The position numbers and the translations under genes were made by a program. From Acanthochlamys bracteata (Eukaryota; Streptophyta; Magnoliopsida; Pandanales; Velloziaceae): a stretch of DNA of 64,000 nt. Under the pieces are notes generated by a model. That model saw only the letters and a program-made list of their open reading frames with translations, did no database searches and was not told where the DNA came from. Of this stretch, positions 12,163 to 22,412 are shown piece after piece (the first letter of the stretch is position 1; each line of letters begins with the position of its first letter). Location of the stretch: the NCBI GenBank assembly GCA_019914995.1, contig CM034130.1:4278001-4342000 (forward strand), written 5' to 3'.

Positions 12163-12650
12163 ATGAAATCATTCGCTCAATCTTGTTTCGGTCCTGATTT
12201 GTTCTGCTACATGACTGGTCTCCACGCGCTCATCTCGGCTGGAAGACATCGTGAAGCGGATGCTTTGTCTGAGGAAATGGTTGCTTCTGGCCTTGCGCCT
12301 GACACTGCTTCTTGCACTGCGTTGATTAAGCTTTATTCGCATAAATTGAATCAGTTGGATATCGCGCTCCAAGTAATTCGCTGGATGGAATCAGTGGGAT
12401 GTGTACCTGATGTCGTTACTTATTCTACTTTGATCTCTGGGCTTTGCAGAGCTGGAAGAATCGAGGATGCATGGAAGATGTTTGATGATATGCTTAAGCG
12501 GGGTTGCCTGCCCAATGTGTGCAGTTACACTCCGATATTGCAGGCTTATTGCTCAGATAGGAGAATTGTCGCCGCAGAAGAGTTGGTAAGATGAATGCAG
12601 TGCACTGGGTGCTCAACAGATGTTGTGACAAAATATTGTTGGTAATATTT
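12163..12650 (+). pseudogene. Pentatricopeptide-repeat (PPR) protein fragment
   Basis: The 143-codon open stretch contains successive 35-residue P-type PPR motifs. Clear anchors are 'DVVTYSTLISGLCRAGRIED' followed by AWKMFDDMLKRGCLP, and 'NVCSYTPILQAYC' for the next. PPR proteins are organelle RNA-binding factors that normally have an N-terminal targeting peptide and ten or more motifs. Here about four motifs survive, there is no targeting peptide, and A+T-only sequence lies immediately upstream. An in-frame TGA at 12592-12594 interrupts a motif that continues in the same frame (MQCTGCSTDVVT) until a second stop near 12650. The fragment is best read as a truncated, dead duplicate of a longer gene. 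Confidence 0.8.
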
Positions 12651-12788
12651 TCTAATTTCAGTTATTCTAATTGATCGATGCTTTGAGTAACTTGATAGGA
12701 GTTGTTATTCATTAGAACAATTTGATCGATATCTATTGTTGTTATATGGTTTCAATTTTATTGATTGATATGTTTAAAAAGTTTGCAG

Positions 12789-12932
12789 GTCTGGAGCATG
12801 CTAGGAATACAATAAGAGACAACAACAAGAATAGGATTATGCTTTGGCATATGCAATTAGGAACTGGATTGCAGTCAAGACTATCTCTGTCGGAGATGTA
12901 GGCAACATTGCTGTATTACTTCCTAACAGAGA
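12789..12932 (+). pseudogene. Histone H2A relic (C-terminal half of the histone fold)
   Basis: After a tttgcag that looks like a splice acceptor, one frame reads LEHARNTIRDNNKNRIM-LWHMQ. Canonical plant H2A has [22 protein letters not shown] at the corresponding place. After a frame change near 12856 the match continues as RNWIAVKTISVGDVGNIAVLLPN against H2A [23 protein letters not shown]. The match is collinear over about 48 residues and then stops; the N-terminal half is missing. The acceptor position fits the intron position I recall for many plant H2A genes. Family identity is likely; it is certainly not functional. Confidence 0.65.
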
Positions 12933-12989
12933 GAATTTGTATTTAGTAATGTAGGATTACGAGATGTAAAGCTTTTCATTTGATAATGT

Positions 12990-13435
12990 ATTCTGAAGTT
13001 ATGGTTATGCAAGTTTGTAATCAAAAAAAATTTTTCTTTGCTTGATGAAATACAAAAAAATTCCCAGCAAATCCTGAATTGCGTTTATGTGAATGTGAAT
13101 GTTATGTGAAGATAGAACATCAAAAAGATGATAACTATATGAATGTGAGTATTATGTAAATGTGAAAGTGAATATGAATGTGAATGTGGAAGGTTCAAGA
13201 ATGTAATGCCTTGTCATGAATGCTGGATAGTAATGAATATTGGACTGCAATGTGAAATGCAATACTGAACTGAATGCTAGAACATTAATATGCTGATACA
13301 TTGCATGCTGGAATACTGGACAAGTACGAGTTGTTCACCGTTTGTTCTAGTATGTTGAAATGTCCAACTATGCTGGAAAACTAACTGAAATGTTCATGTC
13401 ATAAATCAAAGTGAATGCAATGTGTCTCTAATGAA
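12990..13435. repeat. Degenerate TGAATG-rich low-complexity sequence
   Basis: Words such as gtgaatgtgaatg and aatgctgga recur irregularly from 13080 to 13380, so the block looks like an eroded simple repeat. No coding signal is present. Confidence 0.5.
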
Positions 13436-13745
13436 TATTTTCTTTTCACTTACTCTTTTTTCACTATTTTTTCTTATTTTATATTTTCTTTCACTATTTT
13501 TTCTTATTTATTTTTTTTCATTGTTTTTTCTTATTTTACTTTTTCTTTCACTATTTTTTCTTATTTACTTTCTTTTCACTGTTTTTTCTTATTTTCCTTT
13601 TTTTTCACTATTTTTTCTTATTTTACTTTTTTATTCACTGTGTTTTCTTATTTTACTTTTTTTTCCACTGTTTTTTTATTTTACTTTTTTACCCTTTTTT
13701 TTTATTTGACTTCTTTTCCACTGTTTTTTTTTTTTTGTGACTTTT
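13436..13745. repeat. Pyrimidine-rich minisatellite, about 28-30 bp period
   Basis: About nine to ten imperfect tandem copies of a unit close to TTTCACTATTTTTTCTTATT followed by TTACTTTT are present. The + strand is almost pure T/C with periodic 'cac', so the minus strand is a long purine tract. Long open frames exist only because the unit rarely forms stops; the predicted Phe/Leu/Ser-rich peptides are not credible proteins. It lies just beyond the integrase end of the Athila fossil and may belong to that element's non-coding 3' part. Confidence 0.75.
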
Positions 13746-13749
13746 TTTA

Positions 13750-16560
13750 ACTGAATTTTTCAATGCCCTTTTACTATTTCTTGAAAGCACCTTCATGTTC
13801 AGAAGACGACATATGTACAATGCAAGAAGTTTAAATACAACATCCAAGTACTTATGCAAAAATGCCGAAACAAACATACAACTAGTTGATAGTACATACA
13901 AATATAATAACTACTCCAAATTAATAGCTAACTCTTCATCAACACTATCTTCATCTCCATTTGTGTTTTTGTCTTCATCTGTCTCTATTAAGAACTGTCA
14001 ATTAAAAATGTAAAGGCAAATGTCAATTTCGAATTTTTTTTCCAAAACAAAGTTAGTTATATAGGAATCAAATTAAACAAATTACTACACTTACTTGTCT
14101 TGTTGCATAGATTTAAGCTTTCCTTAAAAAAACTTCAAATTTGACTTATATAGTTGATTTATATAGCAAGACCTTTTGCCAATATCCAAAAGATTTTTAG
14201 TGATGCTCTATCATGCAATGCTTTGGTTCTATCTTTATATCTCATACGCCTCATTTTGGATTTTTTCTACATCATTTAGTACAATTTCCTATTTTTCCAG
14301 CTTCTTGAAGGTCAAAATAGAGTTTCTTAATAGCCTCAACAAGCTTTATGCTCTAACTCAACAGGAATGTGACAAGCTTTTCCATACAATAAACGATAGG
14401 CAGACATTCCTATATGAGTTTTGTAAGCTATCCTATATGCCCACAAATAATCATTAAGTTTATTAAAGCCTAGCCCTTTCTATTTGATTGTACAATCTTT
14501 TCGTGTATATGCTTAATCTCCCTATTTGATATATTTACTTGGCCACTAGTTTGAGGATGATAAGATGTAGCCACTTGATGAGTTTGATTATATTTCTTCA
14601 TCAAAGACTCAAATGGCTTATTACAAAAATGAGAACCCCCATCGCTAATTATAGCTCTACGTGTACCAAAACGTTAAAAGATAAAATCTTTCGAAATTTT
14701 CAGCACTAGCTTATGGTCATTATATCTACACATTGTCATTTCAATCTAATTAGAAACATAATCAACTGCAACTAGGATATACAGATTGCCAAAAGTAATA
14801 GGAGGTCTGATGAAATTTATACCCCACACATCAAACAATTCAAAGACTAAAAGATTAGTTAGGGGCATTTGGTTTCTAAAAGAAATATTCCCCATTCTTT
14901 CACATCTATAACAAGATTAACAAAAATTGTAAGCATTTTTAAATAAAGTTTGCCAAATGGAACCACTCTATGTTAATTTGCTGCAGTTTTCTTAACTCCA
15001 AAATGTCCTCGACATGCATAAGAATGACAAATTTTAGGATAGTTAAAACTCACTCTCTGAGATACATCACCTAGTAATTTGATCAGCACAATGTTTGAAC
15101 AAGGATTATTCCAAAAACAATACTTAACATTAGCTTGTAACTTTTTCTGCTCTCGTCTAGATTTATCCTTAGGCAACATATTGGTGAACTAGATAAGTCA
15201 ATATATCAGCACACCAAGGTGCACATTCAATGGCAAATAACAGCTCATCAAGAAAGCTCTCAGATAATGGCATATGCATGCGTGAGTTATTGCTTTCATA
15301 GGCCAATCGAGACAAATGATCGGCTACGATATTTTCTACTCCTTTCTTATCTCTACATTCTAGACTAAACTCTTGCAACAATAGAATCCACCTAATCCAC
15401 TATGCTTAGCATCTTTCTTACTCATCAGGTATTTAATTACTGCATGATCTGAAAAAAAAAACCTTAGAGCCATTCAACTACGACGTGAACCTTTCTAATG
15501 CAAATACCATGGCGAGAAACTTTCTCCTTTATGCAATAATTCACTTGAGCTATATTAACAGTGGGGCATGCAGAATATAAAACATGGAGTCATTTATTCA
15601 CTCTCTGTCCTAACACAGCTACTATAGCATAGTCAGAGGCATCACGCATGACTTCAAAGAGTAAATTCCAACCATGGCACTATAACGGGAGTTGTCATGA
15701 GTTTAATCTTAAATAACTTGAAAGTATCTAAGCATTCTTGATTAAAGTTGAAGACTACGTCCTTTGCTACAAATTACATAGAGGTCTAGTGATTTTGAAA
15801 AATCTTCAATAAACTCCTACAAATGCCAGCATGTTCTAAAAAAGATCTAACTTCTTTAACATTGGTAGAAGGTGGTAGATTTGTAATAACATCAATCTTA
15901 ACCATATCCACCTCTACACCCTCCTATGAGATAATGTGTACAAAACAATGTCCGAATCATGAAGTGGTATTTCTCCTAATTCAAAACCAAATTGGTTTCA
16001 TGGCATCTTTTCAACACTAAAGATATGTAATTAAACAATCATCAAAGTCATATCCAAAGAATGGAAAATCATCAATAAATACCTCTATAATATTTTCTAT
16101 CATGTCGAAAAAGAGTGCCATCATGCAGCGCTGGAAAGTAGCATGTATATTAGATAAACCAAATAGCATGCGTCTATATGCATAAGTTCCATAAAGGTAA
16201 GTGAAAGTGGTTTTCTCTTAATACTCAGCAGCTATAGGAAAATTGATTATATCCTTAACATCCATGTAATGTATAATAGAAACGATGGCCAACTAGTTTT
16301 GCAGGAATCTGATGAATAAATGCCAAAGAAAAATAGTCCTTCTTTGTGATAGTATTAAGCTTTCTATAATCAATACATATACGTCAGCCAATCACTAATC
16401 TCGTGGGCACTAAATCATTGTTATCATCTTTTACCACTGTAACTCCATACTTCTTTAGCATTATATGTACAGGTGAGTGAAGCACTACTCTCTAGGAGAT
16501 AGGTCTTCCTTAAAGTTGCAACCTCACTGTCAAACGTATATATTTTGCTGAATGAAGGAA
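13750..16560 (-). mobile_element. Ty3/gypsy (Athila-like) retrotransposon fossil, pol region
   Basis: Read on the minus strand, pol domains are in the normal order from right to left. Reverse transcriptase lies about 16500-15600 (a YIDYRKLN-like block near 16370), the end of RNase H is at about 15390-15280 ([16 protein letters not shown], diagnostic of this group), a linker/zinc-finger stretch is at 15180-14960, and integrase is at about 14900-14150 ([13 protein letters not shown], [18 protein letters not shown], ELEHKAY). These motifs are typical of plant Athila-group elements. The coding sequence is broken many times, no LTR pair could be delimited, and it looks old. Confidence 0.82.
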
Positions 16561-17280
16561 TCACACATTTAGCACCGTTATGTGCATAGGCGTCTTAGTT
16601 TACATAAAAAGACTTGATTGCCATTTCTTGATAGCTTTTGAAAATGTTACGGAAACTAGTTTTCTAGTTAGTGTGTGAAGACAATTCTACAGAGAATCAA
16701 AATTTAAGATTAATGATCTGTATTTGGAAATGTCGGATCAAGTAAAGTTGACACATGTCTTAGTTTGAGATAGTTGTCATCCTCATACCTCTTCGATGAA
16801 ATCTGTCCTGAAACTACTTGAAGGGTCAGCTTATGAAGTATAATACCTACTATATGTTTATACATTGGAAATCATACTGTAGCACCCAAACATTATGAAA
16901 TATACTAATTTTCTTCTTGTGTCTTATCCAAGTGCTTCTAGCCTACTGATAAATATAATACTCTATTTTTGTAGTATCAGACTGGCTCCTCTACATTACA
17001 GGAGATGCAACCAGCAGTCTAGAGGAGATTGTAAGACACCCGTACGGGTTCGAAGCCAAGCCAGAACCTGGAGCACTTGCCAGGTTACTAGCCTTGAGGA
17101 TTACCAACTAGAATTGACAGGTCCGAATTGAACTATTCCGGTCGACCGAAAAATTATAGAAATCGGTCCTGTATATAAAAAAAACTGGTCATACAATCGA
17201 TCGATTTGACCCGATTCGACCAATTAAAATTTCGGGTTAATCCGATGACTCACACGCCCGGGTCGACCTTAGCCACTTTA
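16561..17280. other. Spacer with possible TE ends
   Basis: No gene was found. From about 17105 to 17275 the sequence is rich in CCGGTCGACC/GGTCGGACC-like words (for example ccggtcgaccgaaaaatt), of the kind seen in the subterminal parts of plant hAT non-autonomous elements. Termini and target duplication could not be identified. Confidence 0.25.
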
Positions 17281-18215
17281 AGAACAAAAGTTCTTCCCCA
17301 AATTTATAGCTAAATCCAAGGAGTGCAACCACTTATCCGATAAACTCTTCCGTGTTCTTGATCTTACAGCACTATCACCCACCTCTGGCCAGAGATTGAA
17401 TACATCTTCTCCTTTCACTCCATAGCCTTTGTCGCAGCTTCTTAAACCTTGCAAAAGTTGCGCGAACACTTATTGCAAAAGTTGAGATAGCAATCTACGA
17501 AGAACCTTTCAAAACGTTGACGTCAGGCTCTAGTGTTCACCCATTAAGTTCGTACGCGATGAAAGACGTATCTTTTCTCGCCGACTACGAACCAGCACTC
17601 ACCGCCATCTTGATAAACGGCTCTTTCGAACTTCTGGCTAACAGAATCAAAGAACCACTCTTTTAATCAGCAACAACACCATTCTCATATATACCTTAGT
17701 AGCTAACATCTGCTTCACCCTCTTCCCGCGACAACCCAGGATCATCGATGCTTTCATCGTTACGTCCATCGCTGCAAGGCTTGCATGACTAGTGGTAGTT
17801 CTTCTCTGTAAGCTCGATAGCAAGACAAAATCATACAAAGATGTAGCTTTATCTTACCTATTTCTAGCCAACAACCTTCACTACGTTGTAAACAAGATGA
17901 GGAACGGCAATATTTGGCAACTGATCGGAGATGATTGGATCTCGTGGAACTCAGGAAAGTCTTGGAGGATGCTTGTAACAAAGCAGAGGAATTGTTTGTG
18001 GGAAACAGGTAGGAGAATGGTGCAGCGGCGTGCCGGTAGGTGAATACCACGCCGAAACATAGTAATGGAGAGAATTTGAGCGTCCAATTATGCTTTCAAG
18101 GAAGCTTGTAACAAAGCAAAAGAATGTTTTGTGGTTAATTCAAAAATGAACAGATCAAGGTGACGGTATAAGATGATTGTGCCGGCGTACAGAGGAGCTT
18201 ATGAACGATGGAGGG
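17281..18215 (+). pseudogene. EXO70 exocyst-subunit pseudogene
   Basis: The block aligns collinearly with the C-terminal half of plant EXO70 proteins. It starts EQKFFPKFIAKSKECNHLSD and RVLDLTALSP; near 17535 VHPLSSYAMKDVSFLADYEP matches the family's 'VHPLTRYVMNYxxxLADY'. At 17795-17935 VVLLCKLDSKTKSYKDVALS leads into YLFLANNLHYVVNKMRNGN and LIGDDWI, the most conserved EXO70 block. Near 18172-18210 IVPAYRGAYERW matches a later helix. Several frame changes and in-frame stops separate these pieces and the N-terminal half is absent. EXO70 subunits tether secretory vesicles to the plasma membrane by binding PI(4,5)P2; this copy cannot. EXO70 genes are large, often single-exon families in plants, which fits the lack of intron traces. 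Confidence 0.85.
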
Positions 18216-18377
18216 TGGCACTAAGTAGCTGCCCCACCATTGCCAGCAAAGGGTGTCATTCACTTTACTTCGGAAGAGATGATCTTTTGGGAACTAGATC
18301 TAGAACAGACGACTTGGGTTTAGAGTTGATCTTTTAATAGAATGTCGACATATACGGGAATGTATGCTCTTGTTGGC

Positions 18378-18385
18378 CTGCCTAA
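18378..18385. repeat. hAT target-site duplication, left (CTGCCTAA)
   Basis: It pairs with CTGTCTAA at 21255-21262 (7 of 8 identical). An 8-bp duplication is the hAT signature. Confidence 0.75.
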
Positions 18386-21254
18386 TAGTGTTGCAATATG
18401 GGCCAGGCTAAACAGGGCCCGCCTATAGCTTGGTTAGCTAGCCCAGACTTAGGCCCGTTTGGACGGTGAATAGTGGCAGGATCGGAGTTGGTCCGGCCCG
18501 GTCCAGTAGGCAAGATGGGCCAAATATGTCGGCTCGCTGGACGATCCGTCTGTCCAGTACTATTCTGTTGACCGATCAATATTGACTTTGACCTGATCAA
18601 CGTTGACTGTTGACCAGGTCAACAAATAAACATTATCATACTGATGTCAGCATGACCGTTGGCTGCAATCTGCAGCTTTATTTTTTTTTTTAGTCAACTT
18701 TTCACCTATAAATACATTACATTCTCATTAATTTTTCACACAACTTTCTCAATTCTCATTTTCGTTCTACTCAAACGCATACAAAATTATAAAATAATTT
18801 ATTTTATTTTATTTTTTAAATTCACATTTTTTTAATTCTGAAAAAGTTTTAGATGTTATTTCAAATGGATCCAAATTCTCGTGCCATTAATCTTGATATG
18901 AATGACTATGACATTGACGATCAAAATTTGGAGGAGATAAATATTGTCCGTATGAAGGAAGGAGATGATATTTCTCCAATACAAAGAAGAAGTTTTCATC
19001 AAAGATGCAACGAAAATCCTCCAATTCTAAGTGTTGGAAATAGTTCGATTTCAAGATCGACATCGACAACAACAAAACATTCAAAAGTCACAACTTCTGA
19101 AGCCTGAAACTATTTCACTACCGAATATACAGTACAAAGTGATGATACTAAATCAAAATGCCGAAATGTAAGTTTTGTAAGAAACTTTTAACTACTAATC
19201 CTAGTGCAGGAACCCGACATTTAAAAGCACATGGTAAAAGTTGTGCTTCCAAAAAAAAAATCGGAATGGAACCTTCACAATCTCAACTTCAATTCAATAC
19301 GGATGCTTCAGTAAGTACTTGGTCTTATCATTCAAATGTAGCTAGGGAATCTCTTACCTGTATGATTTGTGTTATGGATTTACCTATTAATTTTGGTGAG
19401 TCATCCTTTTATAAATAACATATTAAAAGAGTATATTATCCACAATCTCAAAAAGTTAGTAGAACAACTATTAGAATGGATATTATTACTTATTGCAATA
19501 AAATACGCACTATTAAAATCTGAATTAAGTTCATTAAAATTTTCTATTGCATTAACATCTAATATTTGGAGCGGTAGAGCTAAACAAGATTATTTAAGTG
19601 TTCTTGCACATTATTTAGATTCATAATGGATTATGCAAAAAAAAATTATTGGTTTTAGACTTATTGATTCCACACATGATGCTAAAAATATTTCTAAACG
19701 CATTATAAGTGTAGTTAAAGAATTGAGCATAAACAACCGCATTGTCTCCATCACCCTAAATAATGCTTCAACAAATACCAAACCAATTCGATTTCTTGAG
19801 ATGGATCTAAGCTCATACATGGGAGAAATTTTACTACATCAATGTTGTGCTTGCCATATTATCAATATGATCGTACAATCAGGTGTGCAGTTGGTAAGTG
19901 AATAGATTAATGATATTCGCGTTGCTATTTCTTGGATTACTAGTTCAAATCAATGTTTAGCTAAATTTAAGAGATATTGCATAGCAGAACATCTAAATCT
20001 CCGAAAGTTCAACCTTGATATGCTAGTAAGATAAAATTCTACTTATTTAATGTTAAAAAATACTTTAAATTATAAAAATGTACTTATAATTTTTTATAAT
20101 ACAAGAATGGATAACAATATATTTACTGAAACTCATTAGATTATTGCTGAAAAACTTGTTGAATTTTTAGAAATTTTTTATTATGCTACTGTTTTATTAT
20201 CCAGTATTTACTATCCTACTTCTCCATTAGTTTTACATTCAATTTTTAATATAGCTACTATATTAAATTCACATGTAACAGATGAATTATTTGGACCTAT
20301 AGTTACAATAATGACTAAAAAATAAAAAAAATATTGGTCTTAAATTCCTCTTTTATATTGTTTTACATTTATGTTAGATCCTAGATTTAAATGTGTATTT
20401 TACTAAAACATTTACATATATTGGTATATATCTAAATATTTCTGATATTCAATTACAAATAACTATCGTAACAAACTGTACGAAGTTTATGATCTTTATG
20501 AAGTTAGGTTTGGTAATTTGCGGAATCAACAACAACAAGCGACACTGGCACAAACTCATCAAAGTAAGAAGAAAAAAACGATCAACTTTTCTTTGATCTC
20601 CATCAAGCCTAGATCAAGTTCAACACCATCTTCAACTTCAAGCAGCATACAATCTTCTTTTGACTTAAACAAATACTTTGAAGGAGATACTGTCATTGTA
20701 AAAGACAATGAAAACTCAGAAAATTTTAATTTTTTGAACTAGTGAAAGACACATTCAACAAGATATCTAGTACTTTCTCAACTAGCACGTGATATTTTGA
20801 CTATTCTTGTCTCAACGATGTCTTCAGAATCGACATTTAGTACAGCTGGAAGGATAATTGAAGAACGCAGAACACAACTTACTAGTGAGATGGTTAAAGT
20901 GCTAACTTGTTTGAAAGACTGAGAACTTGCAGTCAAAAGAATACAGCATACAACTCACAATGAAGACCTCATTGGACAATTTTCAGAATTATTTTTAAAT
21001 ATAAATATTCCAAGTACAAGTTCATATGTATAATTATATACATATTACAAATTTGTAATAATTTTTATATTTAATAATAATTTTTAAAATTATTTTTTAA
21101 TTTTTATTATTTTATTTTAAAATAAATAAATATACTAGGCTAATGGGCCGGGTAGGGCATCAAAATTTACACCCGGACCGGGCCAACCCTGTTTTTCTCC
21201 TTGGCCCGAGCGATCCGGGTCGGGCCGGCTCGGGCAGCCTATTTTACACCTCTA
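18386..21254 (+). mobile_element. hAT DNA transposon, 2.87 kb, with decayed transposase
   Basis: The element starts TAGTGTTGCAATATGGGCC and ends, read inversely, TAGAGGTGTAAAATAGGC, so the imperfect terminal inverted repeats carry the hAT-type TAGNG start. It is flanked by an 8-bp near-identical duplication. Subterminal regions on both sides are packed with GGGCC/GGCCCG words and GTTGAC/GTCAAC words. The single encoded protein is hAT transposase, on the + strand. Divergent TIRs (several mismatches), one mismatch in the duplication and multiple stops in the transposase indicate an old, immobile copy. Confidence 0.85.
18853..20960 (+). pseudogene. hAT transposase (zf-BED plus hAT dimerisation domain), dead
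   Basis: An acidic N-terminal leader (from 18853) is followed at 19158 by a BED zinc finger, CKFC...GTRHLKAHGKSC, with the expected C-x2-C, His and Cys ligands. The RNase H-like core is recognisable from about 19490 to 20400: SSLKFSIALTSNIWSGR, then IIGFRLIDSTHDAKNI, CCACHIINMIVQSG, and the 'LDPRFK'-type block near 20370. Near 20790-20930 the C-terminal hAT dimerisation motif reads STMSSESTFSTAGRIIEERR. Stops occur at about 19105, 19416, 19624 and 19903 and the frame changes several times, so it is not functional. Domain order and length fit the Tag1/RICESLEEPER-like plant hAT group. Confidence 0.85.
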
Positions 21255-21262
21255 CTGTCTAA
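21255..21262. repeat. hAT target-site duplication, right (CTGTCTAA)
   Basis: It differs from the left copy at one position and directly follows the 3' TIR. Confidence 0.75.
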
Positions 21263-22409
21263 TTTGGTGTTGGCAGAGACCTTTAGTTAAGCGGTTGATA
21301 CTTGATAGCCTAGCTAATTAATATTGGTAGATCAACCCGAGGTCCAACCTGCTGACTTGGTCAGTCCAATCATGACCCGTCGAATCGGAGAAATGGCCAA
21401 CATTGCTTGCAATAGCACAAAAGTCTGGGCATCTAAGAAGCTAAGCGTTTATCTGCAACTTGCTAAGAGAGGAACCACTTGGGAATCTAATTGCTACTTT
21501 CAATAGGAGTTTTATTTCAAGAGAGTTGTTTTGGTTTCAAGTAGAACTTAGCTTAGTAAGAGTTAGTATTAGAAGTGCAACTCTTGTGGCTTGTAGATGT
21601 GAAGCCATTATTATATATAAGGCCATGTACCTTGACATTAGTATGGATGAATACTGTTGTTTCCTTTTCCTTTTTAATTTTACTTTGCTTTCCTTACCAA
21701 GATGTATCAATGTGGTCTCTGCGCCAGCGATCTGATACCTCATCGACTGTCAAGGCGGGAAATTTTCTACGGAGTACACCCTCCCTTCCCGCTACCATTG
21801 CAGTCACCCCTTCAAGACGAACATTTAGTCCATGAGAAACTCGTGTTCTCACTGTGTTTGTCACTCAGCTAACAGGTGATCTGTATGACACATAAAGAGT
21901 TATCACGGAGCAGCAACAAATTCTACAGAAACTAGAAGTCTCATTCCCTACGTCGCCTTCCAACCAACCACCACTATGCAACAAAACCAAGCAGGTTTTG
22001 TGTTCTATAGTGCATATCATGTATTATGCAAAATAAATTAGGCATAGAAAAGCCTTGCTGATCTTCAAAGTGTTCTACAGCAGACATCCATCACAATATT
22101 CAAAGCGATAGATATTTAGGGGTCGTATGGCTAAAAATAAAGTTTTCTTTAAAATGAGCTTTTTATGAGAATTTTTGCAAAACAAACTTGTCTCTATTAG
22201 CTTTAAAAAACTAAAAGTTATACATATAAAAATTTTATAACGTACAAGTCACATATATTTTCAAATTAAAAAAATTATTATAATACTATAGAAGGTTTTT
22301 CGAAAAAGAAATTTTGAAGTGAAGATGGAGAAGCTATATCCATTAATTTCAAGTTGTTTCTACATTTCATACTTTAAAAATTTAACATTTTTCGTAATGT
22401 TTATGAGGA
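21263..22409. other. Possible LTR-retrotransposon remnant and spacer
   Basis: From 21500 to 21740 the sequence resembles the transcribed part of a plant LTR (tatataaggcc at about 21614 as a TATA-like core, pyrimidine-rich after it). The preceding 21324-21490 contains TTWES, which recalls the C-terminal tail of gypsy integrases. Neither LTR ends nor a target duplication could be found. From 21840 to 22400 no coding signal was seen; TTAGGGGTCGTATGGC at 22116 could be a MITE start without a partner. Confidence 0.3.
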
Positions 22410-22412
22410 TTA

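Noticed and set aside
13415-13750. Phe/Leu-rich open frames of 95-111 codons
   Set aside because: They are produced by the T/C minisatellite, which rarely makes stops; not proteins.
17039-17100. tRNA-like T-loop (gggttcgaag)
   Set aside because: No acceptor stem or anticodon arm could be folded around it; no other convincing tRNA was found in the window.
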